Shown here: positions 9,853 to 17,316 of the stretch, one piece after another
Numbering within the stretch: position 1 is the stretch's first letter
Layout of the letters: every line of letters begins with the position of its first letter
From: Gammaproteobacteria bacterium
GTDB taxonomy: Bacteria > Pseudomonadota > Gammaproteobacteria > Eutrophobiales > Eutrophobiaceae
Length of the DNA: 45,915 nt
Direction of reading: 5' to 3'
Assembly (NCBI GenBank): GCA_024278135.1
Contig: JAJRTU010000137.1
Span: forward strand, 1-45,915
Program-made: the position numbers and the translations under genes
The notes under the pieces: model-generated
The model's database searches: none
What the model saw: the letters and a program-made list of their open reading frames with translations, nothing else
Told to the model about the DNA's origin: nothing

Positions 9853-10620
9853 ATGGATTACTGGCAAGGCATTATCCTGATACTGACCGGCATTGTTGCC
9901 GGTTTTGTTAATGTGATGGCCGCCGGTGGTTCCATGATCTCTGTTCCGGTAATGGTATTTATGGGCATCCCCGGGCCGGTGGCCAACGGCACCAACCGTA
10001 TTGCCATCCTGGCGCAGAATATCACCGCCGTCATTACCTTCTTCAGAAAGGGCTACTCCGACTTCAGGCTCAGCCTGACACTGTCCCTGTGCGCCCTGCC
10101 CGGTGCCGTCGCGGGTGCGTTTATCGGCACGCGTCTTGAGGGTCTCTGGTTTAATCGCATACTTGCCCTTATCATGCTCGCGATCATGCTGGTCATGGCG
10201 CTGAACAAGAGAGGAAGTACAGAGCAGTCCGCTTTTCCCATCCCGCGAAAAAGAATGCTTATGGGCCATCTGCTCATGCCGGTGGTGGGCTTTTTTGGCG
10301 GGTTCATCCAGGTGGGTGTCGGCTTTATCCTGCTGCCCGTCTTGCACAAAGTGCTGGGAATGGACCTGGTGCGCGCCAATATGCACAAGGTGTTTATTAT
10401 CGGCACCTACACCATTGCCGCCCTCATCATATTTATCACTCAGGTGGAATTGCTGTGGATCCTGGGACTGTGTCTGGCACTGGGAAATTCCATCGGCGCC
10501 TGGCTGGGTGCACATATGTCCGTGACCCGGGGTGAAGGCCTGATAAAAATCGTGTTGAATACGGTACTGATTATCTTTATTGTCAAATTACTGTTTTTCC
10601 AGGACGCAGGTATTCAATGA
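9853..10620 (+). CDS. TauE/SafE-family sulfite/anion exporter permease
   Basis: A 255-aa polytopic inner-membrane protein with roughly eight hydrophobic segments. The two TauE/SafE half motifs are visible: VNVMAAGGSMISVPVMVFMGIPGPVANGTNRIAI near the N-terminus and FFGGFIQVGVGFILLPVLHKVLGMDLVRANMHKVF in the second half. Members move sulfite, sulfoacetate or other small anions; the substrate here is unknown. Its stop overlaps the start of the Cys-rich zinc-ribbon protein by 4 bp (ATGA), so the two are translationally coupled and probably work together. It follows ychF by about 75 bp. Confidence 0.85.
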   Translation: MDYWQGIILILTGIVAGFVNVMAAGGSMISVPVMVFMGIPGPVANGTNRIAILAQNITAVITFFRKGYSDFRLSLTLSLCALPGAVAGAFIGTRLEGLWFNRILALIMLAIMLVMALNKRGSTEQSAFPIPRKRMLMGHLLMPVVGFFGGFIQVGVGFILLPVLHKVLGMDLVRANMHKVFIIGTYTIAALIIFITQVELLWILGLCLALGNSIGAWLGAHMSVTRGEGLIKIVLNTVLIIFIVKLLFFQDAGIQ

Positions 10621-11009
10621 CAAAAGTCAAACTACATTGCTGGAAATGCGCTGAGCCTCTGGTGGATATTTTGTTGCCTTTTTCGCGTCTGGCCCGCTGC
10701 AAAGCCTGTAAAGCCGATCTCCATGTTTGCCGGATGTGTGAGTTCTTTGACACCACGGTCAGTCACCATTGCCGCGAACCCATCGCCGAAAAAGTGAACG
10801 ATAAAACCCGGGCAAATTTCTGTGGCTACTTTCAGCCCTGCGAAAATGCCCGGAGAAACGAGCATACCCGGGCAAAATCAAGCCAGGCATCGCTGGAGTC
10901 TTTGTTCGGTCTTGAACAGGGAGACAGCAAGCTGTCTGCCGACAATGCTGATAAAGCCTTACAGGAGCTGGACACCCTGTTTGGTCTGGATGAAAAAAAA
11001 CAGGAATAG
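10617..11009 (+). CDS. Cys-rich zinc-ribbon protein of unknown function
   Basis: A soluble 130-aa protein. The first 75 residues contain nine cysteines: Cys8/11 (CWKC), Cys28/31 (CKAC), Cys38/41 (CRMC), Cys52 in HHC, Cys69 and Cys75. The spacing of the CxxC pairs suggests two or more structural zinc (or iron-sulfur) sites. The C-terminal 50 residues are charged and contain two similar short segments, LESLFGLEQGDS and LDTLFGLDEKKQ, which may be a repeated docking peptide. It overlaps the TauE/SafE gene by 4 bp. I do not recognise a named family with certainty and give no function. Confidence 0.8.
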   Translation: MTKVKLHCWKCAEPLVDILLPFSRLARCKACKADLHVCRMCEFFDTTVSHHCREPIAEKVNDKTRANFCGYFQPCENARRNEHTRAKSSQASLESLFGLEQGDSKLSADNADKALQELDTLFGLDEKKQE

Positions 11010-11026
11010 TCCGGGGGATTACGCCG

Positions 11027-12322
11027 CTAGTTGTCAGAATGTATCAGCGTGCCGGCGGGGCCGGTGACAATCATGTTCAACAGGGCCGACATTCCCCGCG
11101 CGTTGGTTTTGTTGTATATACGTTTCATATGTGTGCGGGCCGTATTCAGCGTAATACCCAATGCAGACGAGACTTCTTCCAGATGCGGCGTCAATATCAG
11201 CCGGGAAACTATTTTCGCTTCTGCCGGCGACAAATGATAGAAACTGCACAGTACATCCTCAATTCTCTCCAAACTGTTTACCGTTTCAAATGTATAGATG
11301 ATGGCAATGGGCAGATCATGACCGTAATTGGCTTCTCGTAACGTCAGGGGAGTGGCCAGAATACGCAGGGGTGCCTGGTCATGCTCCCGTTCCAACGACA
11401 AAGTACGCGGTCTGTCTTCCAGCACACACTTATGCAGCGCGGCAGTGTCTCCGGCCGTACCGCAGCTCAGATGATCATTATTCCGCTGCAATACATTTTC
11501 CCTGTCCAGCAACTGCCTGGCCGATTTGTTCAGATAAAATATTTTCAGGTTTTCATTAATGAAAATGACACCGGTGGCGAGATTGTCCAGGGCCTCCGAC
11601 AGCGTGGCCTCCTGAATAGAGTGATCACTCAACTGTCTGTGCTCAGTAATATCGGCAATGCTCAGTCGTACATTATTGGCTTTACCGAGAGCACGGTATT
11701 CCCATGAAAGCATCCTGTCCTGCAGCCTGCCGTGTACCCGCTGTGGTTTTTTTGAAAGGCGGGCGCTCGTTGCATACCGGCAGCTCCCTTCCGGCAGCAG
11801 GTCTTCCATATTTTCCAGCTGTAAATGCCTGAGAAACCTTTTGAGGGGCGGACTGACGCGAATGATATCACCGTGCTCATCCAGCACCATCTGCATTCTG
11901 TCCTTAAGCGGCAGCGTATTCGTTGTGGAGACGTCTGTTTCATTTGCGGCTTGCGCACGTTCAAACGCCAGGGCGATCGTCGTACGCAGATCCGTCTCTC
12001 TAAGCGGTTTGTTGATATAACCGTAAGGATTGGTAAGCTTGGCCCGCGCCAGGGTTTTCTCATCAGCGTAGGCCGTCACAAAGATAACGGGGGTCTTATG
12101 ATCTTTACTGATGATGTCGGCAGCATCTATTCCATCCATCCCTTTACCAAGATTGATGTCCATTAACACCAGATCCGGCGCATGTTTACTCACGTCCTGA
12201 ATAGCCAGAGAAGCCGATTTTGCGATAGAAACGGCAGGGTAGCCCATTTTTTGCAATTGCAACTGGATCACCCTGGCCGTCGTTCTGTCATCATCCACCA
12301 CCAGAATCCGTTGTTCTACCAT
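11027..12322 (-). CDS. REC-PAS-LuxR-type response regulator
   Basis: A 431-aa regulator. Residues 1-125 form a receiver domain: acidic pocket VVDDD at 9-12, phospho-acceptor Asp55 in LVLMDINLG, Thr in FVTAYAD and Lys in YINKPLRETDL. The middle (about 225-350) resembles a PAS sensor (LDNLATGVIFINENLKIFYLNKSARQLLDREN), partly preceded by another PAS-like stretch. The C-terminus (about 365-420) is a LuxR-type helix-turn-helix, LSPAEAKIVSRLILTPHLEEVSSALGITLNTARTHMKRIYNKTNA. No histidine kinase lies nearby, so it is an orphan in this window. It converges on the zinc-ribbon gene, with only 17 bp between stops. Target genes are unknown. Confidence 0.88.
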   Translation of the reverse strand: MVEQRILVVDDDRTTARVIQLQLQKMGYPAVSIAKSASLAIQDVSKHAPDLVLMDINLGKGMDGIDAADIISKDHKTPVIFVTAYADEKTLARAKLTNPYGYINKPLRETDLRTTIALAFERAQAANETDVSTTNTLPLKDRMQMVLDEHGDIIRVSPPLKRFLRHLQLENMEDLLPEGSCRYATSARLSKKPQRVHGRLQDRMLSWEYRALGKANNVRLSIADITEHRQLSDHSIQEATLSEALDNLATGVIFINENLKIFYLNKSARQLLDRENVLQRNNDHLSCGTAGDTAALHKCVLEDRPRTLSLEREHDQAPLRILATPLTLREANYGHDLPIAIIYTFETVNSLERIEDVLCSFYHLSPAEAKIVSRLILTPHLEEVSSALGITLNTARTHMKRIYNKTNARGMSALLNMIVTGPAGTLIHSDN

Positions 12323-12403
12323 TTATCCTCCAATAATGACAACTTTCTGTCTGGAATCGACATCAAGCCGGTGCCAGACGGGCGGAAAAACAAGAATAAT
12401 GTA

Positions 12404-12670
12404 CTACACCTTTTTCGGGTCAGCCGCCCTGGAAATATATATCTCCACCACCTCGTCACTTTCAAGCAGGCGAATGATCTGATGACCACTACGGGCACAG
12501 TAGGCCTCGAAATCAATGGTGGCATGAGGATCCGTCGCTTCGACATAGAGAATCTCGCCAGCTTGCATCCTGTTCAAAATAAGCTTGGCCTTAAGAACGG
12601 GCAAGGGACAATTCAGGCCTTTGGCGTCCAGATGTTGATCTACCTCAATGTCGATACTTGTTTCGCTCAT
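12404..12670 (-). CDS. TusA/SirA-family sulfur carrier protein
   Basis: An 88-aa TusA-like protein. The family motif with its sulfur-accepting Cys is present as LDAKGLNCPLPVLKAKLILNRM, and the alpha/beta fold continues through EILYVEATDPHATIDFEAYCARSGHQII. TusA proteins pass persulfide sulfur for tRNA thiolation or, in sulfur oxidisers, between dissimilatory enzymes; which applies here cannot be told. It is upstream of and on the same strand as the REC-PAS regulator, 81 bp apart, and divergent from zur. Confidence 0.9.
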   Translation of the reverse strand: MSETSIDIEVDQHLDAKGLNCPLPVLKAKLILNRMQAGEILYVEATDPHATIDFEAYCARSGHQIIRLLESDEVVEIYISRAADPKKV

Positions 12671-12782
12671 GACATGAATTATACAGCGACTGGTTTAATT
12701 GGAAACCGGGGCTGAAAACAGCGCGGTAATAGCGCATAAAATTATTTCCAGGACGGCATTTTATTGCAAGCACCCAATGTAA

Positions 12783-12797
12783 TGTTATAGTATAACA
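12783..12797 (+). promoter_or_regulatory. Zur box upstream of zur-znuACB
   Basis: TGTTATAGTATAACA is a perfect 15-bp palindrome with a central G. It matches the core of the gammaproteobacterial Zur operator (GTTATANTATAAC). It sits 25 bp before the zur ATG, where it would overlap the promoter, so zinc-loaded Zur would repress its own operon. It lies in the divergent zur/tusA spacer, so tusA might also be affected. Confidence 0.85.
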
Positions 12798-12821
12798 CTT
12801 ATATTTTAATACCTACCTGTT

Positions 12822-13316
12822 ATGGCACAGACAAAGCTGTTGCGCGAATTTTCCCGGGGCAAGCACAGGCATTCTGTCTGCATTGATGAGGCACTGGCAG
12901 CAGCAGAACAGACCTGCAAGGAAGGCGGCCATCGTCTTACACCCGTCCGGCGACGGGTTCTGGAGCTGGTATGGGCCGGACATGGGCCGGTGAAGGCTTA
13001 TGATGTGCTGGATATTTTACGCAATGAACGCAGCAGCGCGGCCCCGCCCACCGTCTACCGTGCCCTGGCATTTTTACTGGCACAGGGACTGGTACACAAG
13101 ATCGAGTCACTCAATGCCTATGTGGGCTGTGGCAAACCGGGACATCCGGACTCCGGCCAGTTTCTGATTTGCAGTGACTGTGGCGAGGTAGCCGAACTGG
13201 ATGATCCGGAACTGGTCCGCCTGGTGGAGGAAAAGGCCCTGCAAGTTGGTTTTTCCATTCACGATCAGATAGTGGAAATCGTGGGCCGTTGTCAGCAGTG
13301 TACGTCCAGCCACTAA
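12822..13316 (+). CDS. zur: Zinc uptake regulator Zur (Fur family)
   Basis: A 164-aa Fur-family repressor. The DNA-binding domain includes GGHRLTPVRRRVLELVW and the recognition region PPTVYRALAFLLAQGLVHKIESLNAYVGC, which is very close to E. coli Zur (PPTVYRALDFLLEQGFVHKVESTNSYVLC). The structural zinc Cys pairs are CSDC and CQQC. The identification as Zur rather than Fur rests on this similarity, on the Zur box immediately upstream and on the znuACB genes directly downstream (20 bp). The short poly-His C-terminal tail of E. coli Zur is absent; the protein ends CTSSH. Confidence 0.95.
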   Translation: MAQTKLLREFSRGKHRHSVCIDEALAAAEQTCKEGGHRLTPVRRRVLELVWAGHGPVKAYDVLDILRNERSSAAPPTVYRALAFLLAQGLVHKIESLNAYVGCGKPGHPDSGQFLICSDCGEVAELDDPELVRLVEEKALQVGFSIHDQIVEIVGRCQQCTSSH

Positions 13317-13336
13317 AAAAGTTTCCTTGTTGAATT

Positions 13337-14158
13337 ATGTTCAAAGCTGCTCTGTTCCTGTTTATCTGCCTGTGGCCATGTGTGTCCCCGGCAAAGCAGG
13401 TACTGCAGATTTTTGTCAGTATTCCCGCCCAGAGATTCCTGGTAAAACGTATCGGCCAGGACAAGGTTGAGGTTCAGGTCATGCTGAAGCCGGGCAGCTC
13501 GCCCGAAACATTCGATCCCTCTCTCAGGCAAATCATCAGCCTGAATTCCGCGCAGCTCTACTTTCGTATCGGGGTGGCCTTTGAGAAAAAGTGGATTGAC
13601 GGCATTGAAAACAAGCATGCGGGCATACGCATCATCGCCTGCTGTGAAAATATCCTGAAACAACGCCGGATCATATCCGCCAGCCATATCTGGACCAGTG
13701 TAAGAAATGCCCGCCTGCTGGCCGCGTCAATCAAACAGGAGTTGATTAAAATTGATCCGGTGCATACAGCGTACTATGAACAAAATTATGTGGCTTTACT
13801 CGCTGAACTGGAACAGCTCGATAAAGAAATAGTGGCGATGTTGAGTCAGCGCCGTACCGATTATTTTGTTATCTCCCACGCCGCTCTTGACAACTTTGCA
13901 GATGACTACGGCCTGGTTCAACTGCCCCTTGAAAGCCAGGGCAAAGAAGTGGGGGCAAAGGGTCTGATCGACATTATCCGGCGAGCGAGGCAGGAAGAGA
14001 TACATACGCTGTTCGTGGAGAAACAACACAATACGGCAACTGCCGGCGCCTTTGCCAGGGAGATTAACGCAAAAATTATCGAAATCGATCTGTTGCGGGA
14101 GGATATCATTTCCAATCTTCGCGACATCGCCAAACAGATTGCCGGAGCAACACGCTGA
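13337..14158 (+). CDS. znuA: Zinc ABC transporter periplasmic binding protein (ZnuA-like)
   Basis: A 273-aa cluster A-I metal-binding protein of the periplasm that feeds ZnuBC. A signal peptide is visible (MFKAALFLFICLWPCVSPA). Candidate metal ligands are Glu57 in GSSPETFDPS, His117 in SHIWTS, His181 in ISHAALDNFADDYGL and Glu228 in FVEKQHN. In E. coli ZnuA the first ligand position is His (SPHDY), so Glu57 is a substitution; a similar PETY/PETF form occurs in some other bacterial ZnuA-like proteins. The His-rich loop of many ZnuA proteins is missing. The gene follows zur by 20 bp and ends one base before znuC. Confidence 0.92.
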   Translation: MFKAALFLFICLWPCVSPAKQVLQIFVSIPAQRFLVKRIGQDKVEVQVMLKPGSSPETFDPSLRQIISLNSAQLYFRIGVAFEKKWIDGIENKHAGIRIIACCENILKQRRIISASHIWTSVRNARLLAASIKQELIKIDPVHTAYYEQNYVALLAELEQLDKEIVAMLSQRRTDYFVISHAALDNFADDYGLVQLPLESQGKEVGAKGLIDIIRRARQEEIHTLFVEKQHNTATAGAFAREINAKIIEIDLLREDIISNLRDIAKQIAGATR

Positions 14159-14159
14159 C

Positions 14160-14885
14160 ATGTCAACCGTCATTTCATTTGAACACGTCAGCTACGCCTA
14201 TGCGCACAGCAACGTGCTGCAGGATATTTGCCTGGACATCGAAGCAGAGGAATTTTTTGGTGTCATCGGACCCAATGCTGCCGGCAAAAGCACGCTGTTG
14301 AAATTAATGCTCGGTCTGCTGAAGCCGGACAGCGGTAACATAAGCATATTGGGCCTTACACCCAAACAGGCCAGCAAACAGATAGGTTATGTACCACAAC
14401 ACCCTGCATTTCCACGCAATTTTCCCATCAATGTGGGAGAGGTGGTGCTGATGGGACGTCTGGGCAAACACAGGCGCATGGGAGGGTTCAGCCACCACGA
14501 CAGGGACATCGCTCTGGAATCTCTCAGTGTGGTGGAGATGGCCGATCTTGCACTCACACCGATAAAAGAACTGTCCGGCGGCCAGTTGCAACGCATGTTA
14601 ATCGCCAGGGCCCTGAGCTGTGAACCTGAAATTCTGGTACTTGATGAACCAACGGCCAACATCGATATGCAGGCGGAAGAAAATATCTTCAGCCTGCTCA
14701 AAAAATACAACGAGGACATGACCATTATCGTCGTATCCCACGATATCGCGTTCATTTCCGCCTACGTCAACCGTGTGGCCTGTTTGAATACGACCCTGGT
14801 ATGCCATGAAACGGAAGCGATCAGTGGCAAGACCATAGAGGAGCTTTATGGCTCACCCGTGAAGATGATTCATCATGGCCATTGA
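14160..14885 (+). CDS. znuC: Zinc ABC transporter ATP-binding protein
   Basis: ATPase of the zinc importer. The track ORF starts at 14052 inside znuA, but the ATG at 14160, one base after the znuA stop, gives MSTVISFEHVSYAYA and a normal 241-aa length. Walker A is GPNAAGKST (37-45), with Ala where Gly is commonest but still within the consensus. The Q loop region is GYVPQHPAFPRNFP, the signature is LSGGQLQRMLIARAL, Walker B is ILVLDEPTANID, and the switch His is in VVSHDIAF. It lies between znuA and znuB in the Zur-controlled operon. Confidence 0.95.
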   Translation: MSTVISFEHVSYAYAHSNVLQDICLDIEAEEFFGVIGPNAAGKSTLLKLMLGLLKPDSGNISILGLTPKQASKQIGYVPQHPAFPRNFPINVGEVVLMGRLGKHRRMGGFSHHDRDIALESLSVVEMADLALTPIKELSGGQLQRMLIARALSCEPEILVLDEPTANIDMQAEENIFSLLKKYNEDMTIIVVSHDIAFISAYVNRVACLNTTLVCHETEAISGKTIEELYGSPVKMIHHGH

Positions 14886-14912
14886 TTAAGCACAACGATA
14901 CAGACAGATAAC

Positions 14913-15734
14913 ATGTTTGATTTTTTTACCGCTGTACTTGAGTACCCGTTTTTGCAATACGCCTTGCTCGCCTGCCTGTTGGCCAGCCTCGGTTGCGGCG
15001 TCATGGGAACCTGGGTGGTGGTAAAACGTATCAGCTTCCTGAGCGGCGGGATTGCCCATACTGTACTGGCGGGTATGGGCGTCGCCTATTTTTTTCAGGC
15101 TTCGCCCATTGTCGGTGCCGTGATTGCCGCCCTGCTGACAGCGATATTGATAGGCTGGATAAAACTACGCTGGCGACAGGATGAGGATGTTTTGATAGCC
15201 GCATTCTGGTCGGTCGGGATGGCTATCGGCATCCTGTTTATTTCCCGGACGCCGGGGTATAACACAGACCTGATGAGCTACCTGTTCGGTAATATCCTGC
15301 TGGTGACCGGCAAGCATCTTATCCTGATGGCGATACTGGATGCGGTGATTATTGTGACCGTGTTCCTCTTTTACCGGCAATTCCTGGCAGCAACCTTTGA
15401 TGAGGAATTCGCCCGTCTGCGTGGCATCAACGTCGAAGCATACTACATCCTCCTGCTTTGCATGATCGCCCTGACGATAGTGTTGCTGATACAGATCGTC
15501 GGACTGATTCTGGTCATGGCACTGTTGATCCTGCCCGCCGCCAGTGCAGTACAATTCTCCAGTTCGATACCCCGTATGATGGTGATAGCCGTTGTGCTCA
15601 GCACGCTGATCACCAGCATCGGTCTGCTGCTGTCCTATCAACCCGATCTGCCCTCCGGGGCCACCATTATTGTGGTTGCCGGACTGGTGTATTTTGTGGC
15701 CATTGTCAGCAAACAACTCGGAAAGGCCCGGTAG
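14913..15734 (+). CDS. znuB: Zinc ABC transporter permease
   Basis: A 273-aa inner-membrane permease of the ABC-3 family that pairs with ZnuC and ZnuA. It is almost wholly hydrophobic with about eight predicted membrane spans. Family motifs are visible: LLASLGCGVMGTWVVVKRISFLSGGIAHTVLAGMGVAYFF near the N-terminus, FLAATFDEEFARLRGINVEAYYILLLCMIALTIVLLIQIVGLILVMALLILPAASA in the second half, and LSYQPDLPSGATIIVVAGLVYF near the end. It is the last gene of the operon, separated from znuC by 27 bp and followed by a likely terminator. Confidence 0.95.
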   Translation: MFDFFTAVLEYPFLQYALLACLLASLGCGVMGTWVVVKRISFLSGGIAHTVLAGMGVAYFFQASPIVGAVIAALLTAILIGWIKLRWRQDEDVLIAAFWSVGMAIGILFISRTPGYNTDLMSYLFGNILLVTGKHLILMAILDAVIIVTVFLFYRQFLAATFDEEFARLRGINVEAYYILLLCMIALTIVLLIQIVGLILVMALLILPAASAVQFSSSIPRMMVIAVVLSTLITSIGLLLSYQPDLPSGATIIVVAGLVYFVAIVSKQLGKAR

Positions 15735-15781
15735 TCTGTCGGATCCACGAGGGGCGCTCTGAATTTACCCCATTGCCGTTG

Positions 15782-15810
15782 AAAAATACTGCTGCGTTGT
15801 CAGTATTTTT
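15782..15810 (+). terminator. A-stem-T hairpin after znuB
   Basis: AAAAATACTG and CAGTATTTTT form a perfect 10-bp stem around a 9-base loop, so the 3' arm itself ends in five T. It stands about 47 bp after the znuB stop. The stem is AT-rich, so strength is uncertain; the A-run on the 5' side would allow bidirectional action, but no minus-strand gene needs it here. Confidence 0.55.
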
Positions 15811-15913
15811 ACTGTATTCCTTTATTGCAGGATGAAAATCATTCAAAATCCGCAGTTGAACAATTTCAAACGCCCGTAGAGGGACTGTTATTCTACTATT
15901 CAGAGGAAAAGTA

Positions 15914-16942
15914 ATGAGCAATTTTGTAAATGAACTGGAACAGACTGCCCGCACCATGGTAGGGGCCGGTAAGGGCATCCTGGCGATTGACGAAAGTTCG
16001 CCGACCATCAAGAAACGCTTCGATACCATCAATATCGAATCCACAGAAGAAAACCGACGGGCCTACCGTGATTTACTCATCACGGCGGCGGGCAGCAATG
16101 CCTTCATCAGCGGCATGATTCTTTATGATGAAACCCTGCGACAGTCCAGCAGTGATGGTCGTCCCTTCCCCAAAGCCCTGTTGGACGAAGGTATCATGCC
16201 CGGTATCAAGGTCGATATGGGGGCCAAAGAACTGGCCGGGCATCCCGGCGAAAAAGTTACTGAAGGTCTGGATGGTTTACGGGAGCGTCTGGCCGAATAC
16301 CGTGAACTGGGGGCCAGGTTTGCCAAATGGCGGGCGGTGATCACCATTGGCGAGAAAATCCCCAGCACCGCCTGTATTGACGCCAACGCCCATGCCCTGG
16401 CCCGTTATGCCGGCCTGTGCCAGGAGGCCGGTATCGTGCCGATGATTGAACCGGAAGTATTGATGGACGCGGACAACACCATTGAACAGTGCTACGCCGT
16501 TACCGAGGCCACACTGAAAACGGTATTCAATGCGCTGTACAGCCAGGATGTGGCCCTGGAACACACTATCCTGAAGGTCAACATGGTTATCTCCGGCAAA
16601 CAATGCCCCAGCCAGGCGAGTGTACAGGAAGTTGCCGACATGACCGTCCGTTGCCTGCTGCATACAGTGCCGGCGGCACTACCCGGCATTGTTTTTCTGT
16701 CCGGTGGACAAAGCCCGGAACGGGCAACAGCCCACCTCAATGCCATGAACGCCAGCAACAGCCATTTGCCCTGGCCACTCAGCTTTTCCTACGGTCGTGC
16801 CCTGCAGGAGCCCTGTCTGCAGGCCTGGGCAGGCCAGCAAGCCAATGTTGCTGCAGCACAAAAAGCCCTGTTGCACAGAGAGAAATGTAACAGCCTTGCC
16901 TGCTCCGGCCAGTACAGCGAAGACATGGAAAAAGCAGTATAA
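15914..16942 (+). CDS. Fructose-bisphosphate aldolase, class I
   Basis: Cleaves or condenses fructose-1,6-bisphosphate through a Schiff base, in glycolysis, gluconeogenesis and the Calvin cycle. The 342-aa protein resembles the eukaryote-type class I enzymes: MVGAGKGILAIDESSPTIKKRF, GMILYDETLRQ, GIKVDMGAKEL, KWRAVITIG, IVPMIEPEVL, the Schiff-base Lys in LEHTILKVNMV, and FLSGGQSPERATAHLNAMN. An AGAGGAAAAGTA leader just before the ATG provides a good ribosome-binding site. It stands alone behind the znuB terminator, so it probably has its own promoter. Confidence 0.94.
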   Translation: MSNFVNELEQTARTMVGAGKGILAIDESSPTIKKRFDTINIESTEENRRAYRDLLITAAGSNAFISGMILYDETLRQSSSDGRPFPKALLDEGIMPGIKVDMGAKELAGHPGEKVTEGLDGLRERLAEYRELGARFAKWRAVITIGEKIPSTACIDANAHALARYAGLCQEAGIVPMIEPEVLMDADNTIEQCYAVTEATLKTVFNALYSQDVALEHTILKVNMVISGKQCPSQASVQEVADMTVRCLLHTVPAALPGIVFLSGGQSPERATAHLNAMNASNSHLPWPLSFSYGRALQEPCLQAWAGQQANVAAAQKALLHREKCNSLACSGQYSEDMEKAV

Positions 16943-17011
16943 AGATCGGCATGCAGGGCCGGAGTTCAGTATCCCGGCTTCCGGTTCCTGCACAAACCCT
17001 TTGACTGTTCC

Positions 17012-17311
17012 ATGACCCCTCCGACAGACCATAGCCCTGGCACCGCCGCCGAACTGGCGTGGCTGGCTTATCAGGCCATGGGAGAAAGCAAAAAACGGTA
17101 TTTTGATTTTTTGCAGCAATTGAAACAGAAGTACCAAATAAATGAAATGCCTTCCATCGCCGAAAACCTGAAACTGGAAAAGTTATTGAGAGAGCACGAT
17201 AAAAAAGTGGCGGCCTTCAGCGACGCGATGAGCAACATTGAAGACCCTGCCGCACGCCTGGCGCTGATTACGAAACTCTCCGACGACAAGGTCGCTGTCG
17301 AGACTCACTGA
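17012..17311 (+). CDS. Hypothetical 99-residue helical protein
   Basis: A small soluble, charged protein that I do not recognise. After a Pro/Thr-rich start it is mostly predicted helix (ELAWLAYQAMGESKKRYFDFLQQLKQKY, then LKLEKLLREHDKKVAAFSDAMSN), with no Cys pairs, no signal peptide and no membrane segment. It lies 69 bp after the aldolase gene on the same strand and converges on the rhomboid gene (5 bp between stops). Codon use looks like its neighbours, so I take it as real, but no function can be offered. Confidence 0.65.
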   Translation: MTPPTDHSPGTAAELAWLAYQAMGESKKRYFDFLQQLKQKYQINEMPSIAENLKLEKLLREHDKKVAAFSDAMSNIEDPAARLALITKLSDDKVAVETH

Positions 17312-17316
17312 CAGGA

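Noticed and set aside
9811-10515. A 234-aa minus-strand ORF opposite the TauE/SafE gene
   Set aside because: The product is a His/Asp/Gln-rich antisense shadow typical of the opposite strand of a membrane protein gene. The plus strand has family motifs and a coupled downstream gene.
12754-12769. A sigma-54-like sequence (GGCA..TTGC) upstream of zur
   Set aside because: The GG to GC spacing is 9, not the strict 10, so it should not work as a -24/-12 promoter. The Zur box downstream explains control better.
15165-15716. A minus-strand 183-aa His/Asp/Gln-rich ORF inside znuB
   Set aside because: Antisense shadow of a hydrophobic permease gene. The apparent metal-binding richness follows from complementing Leu/Val/Ile codons.
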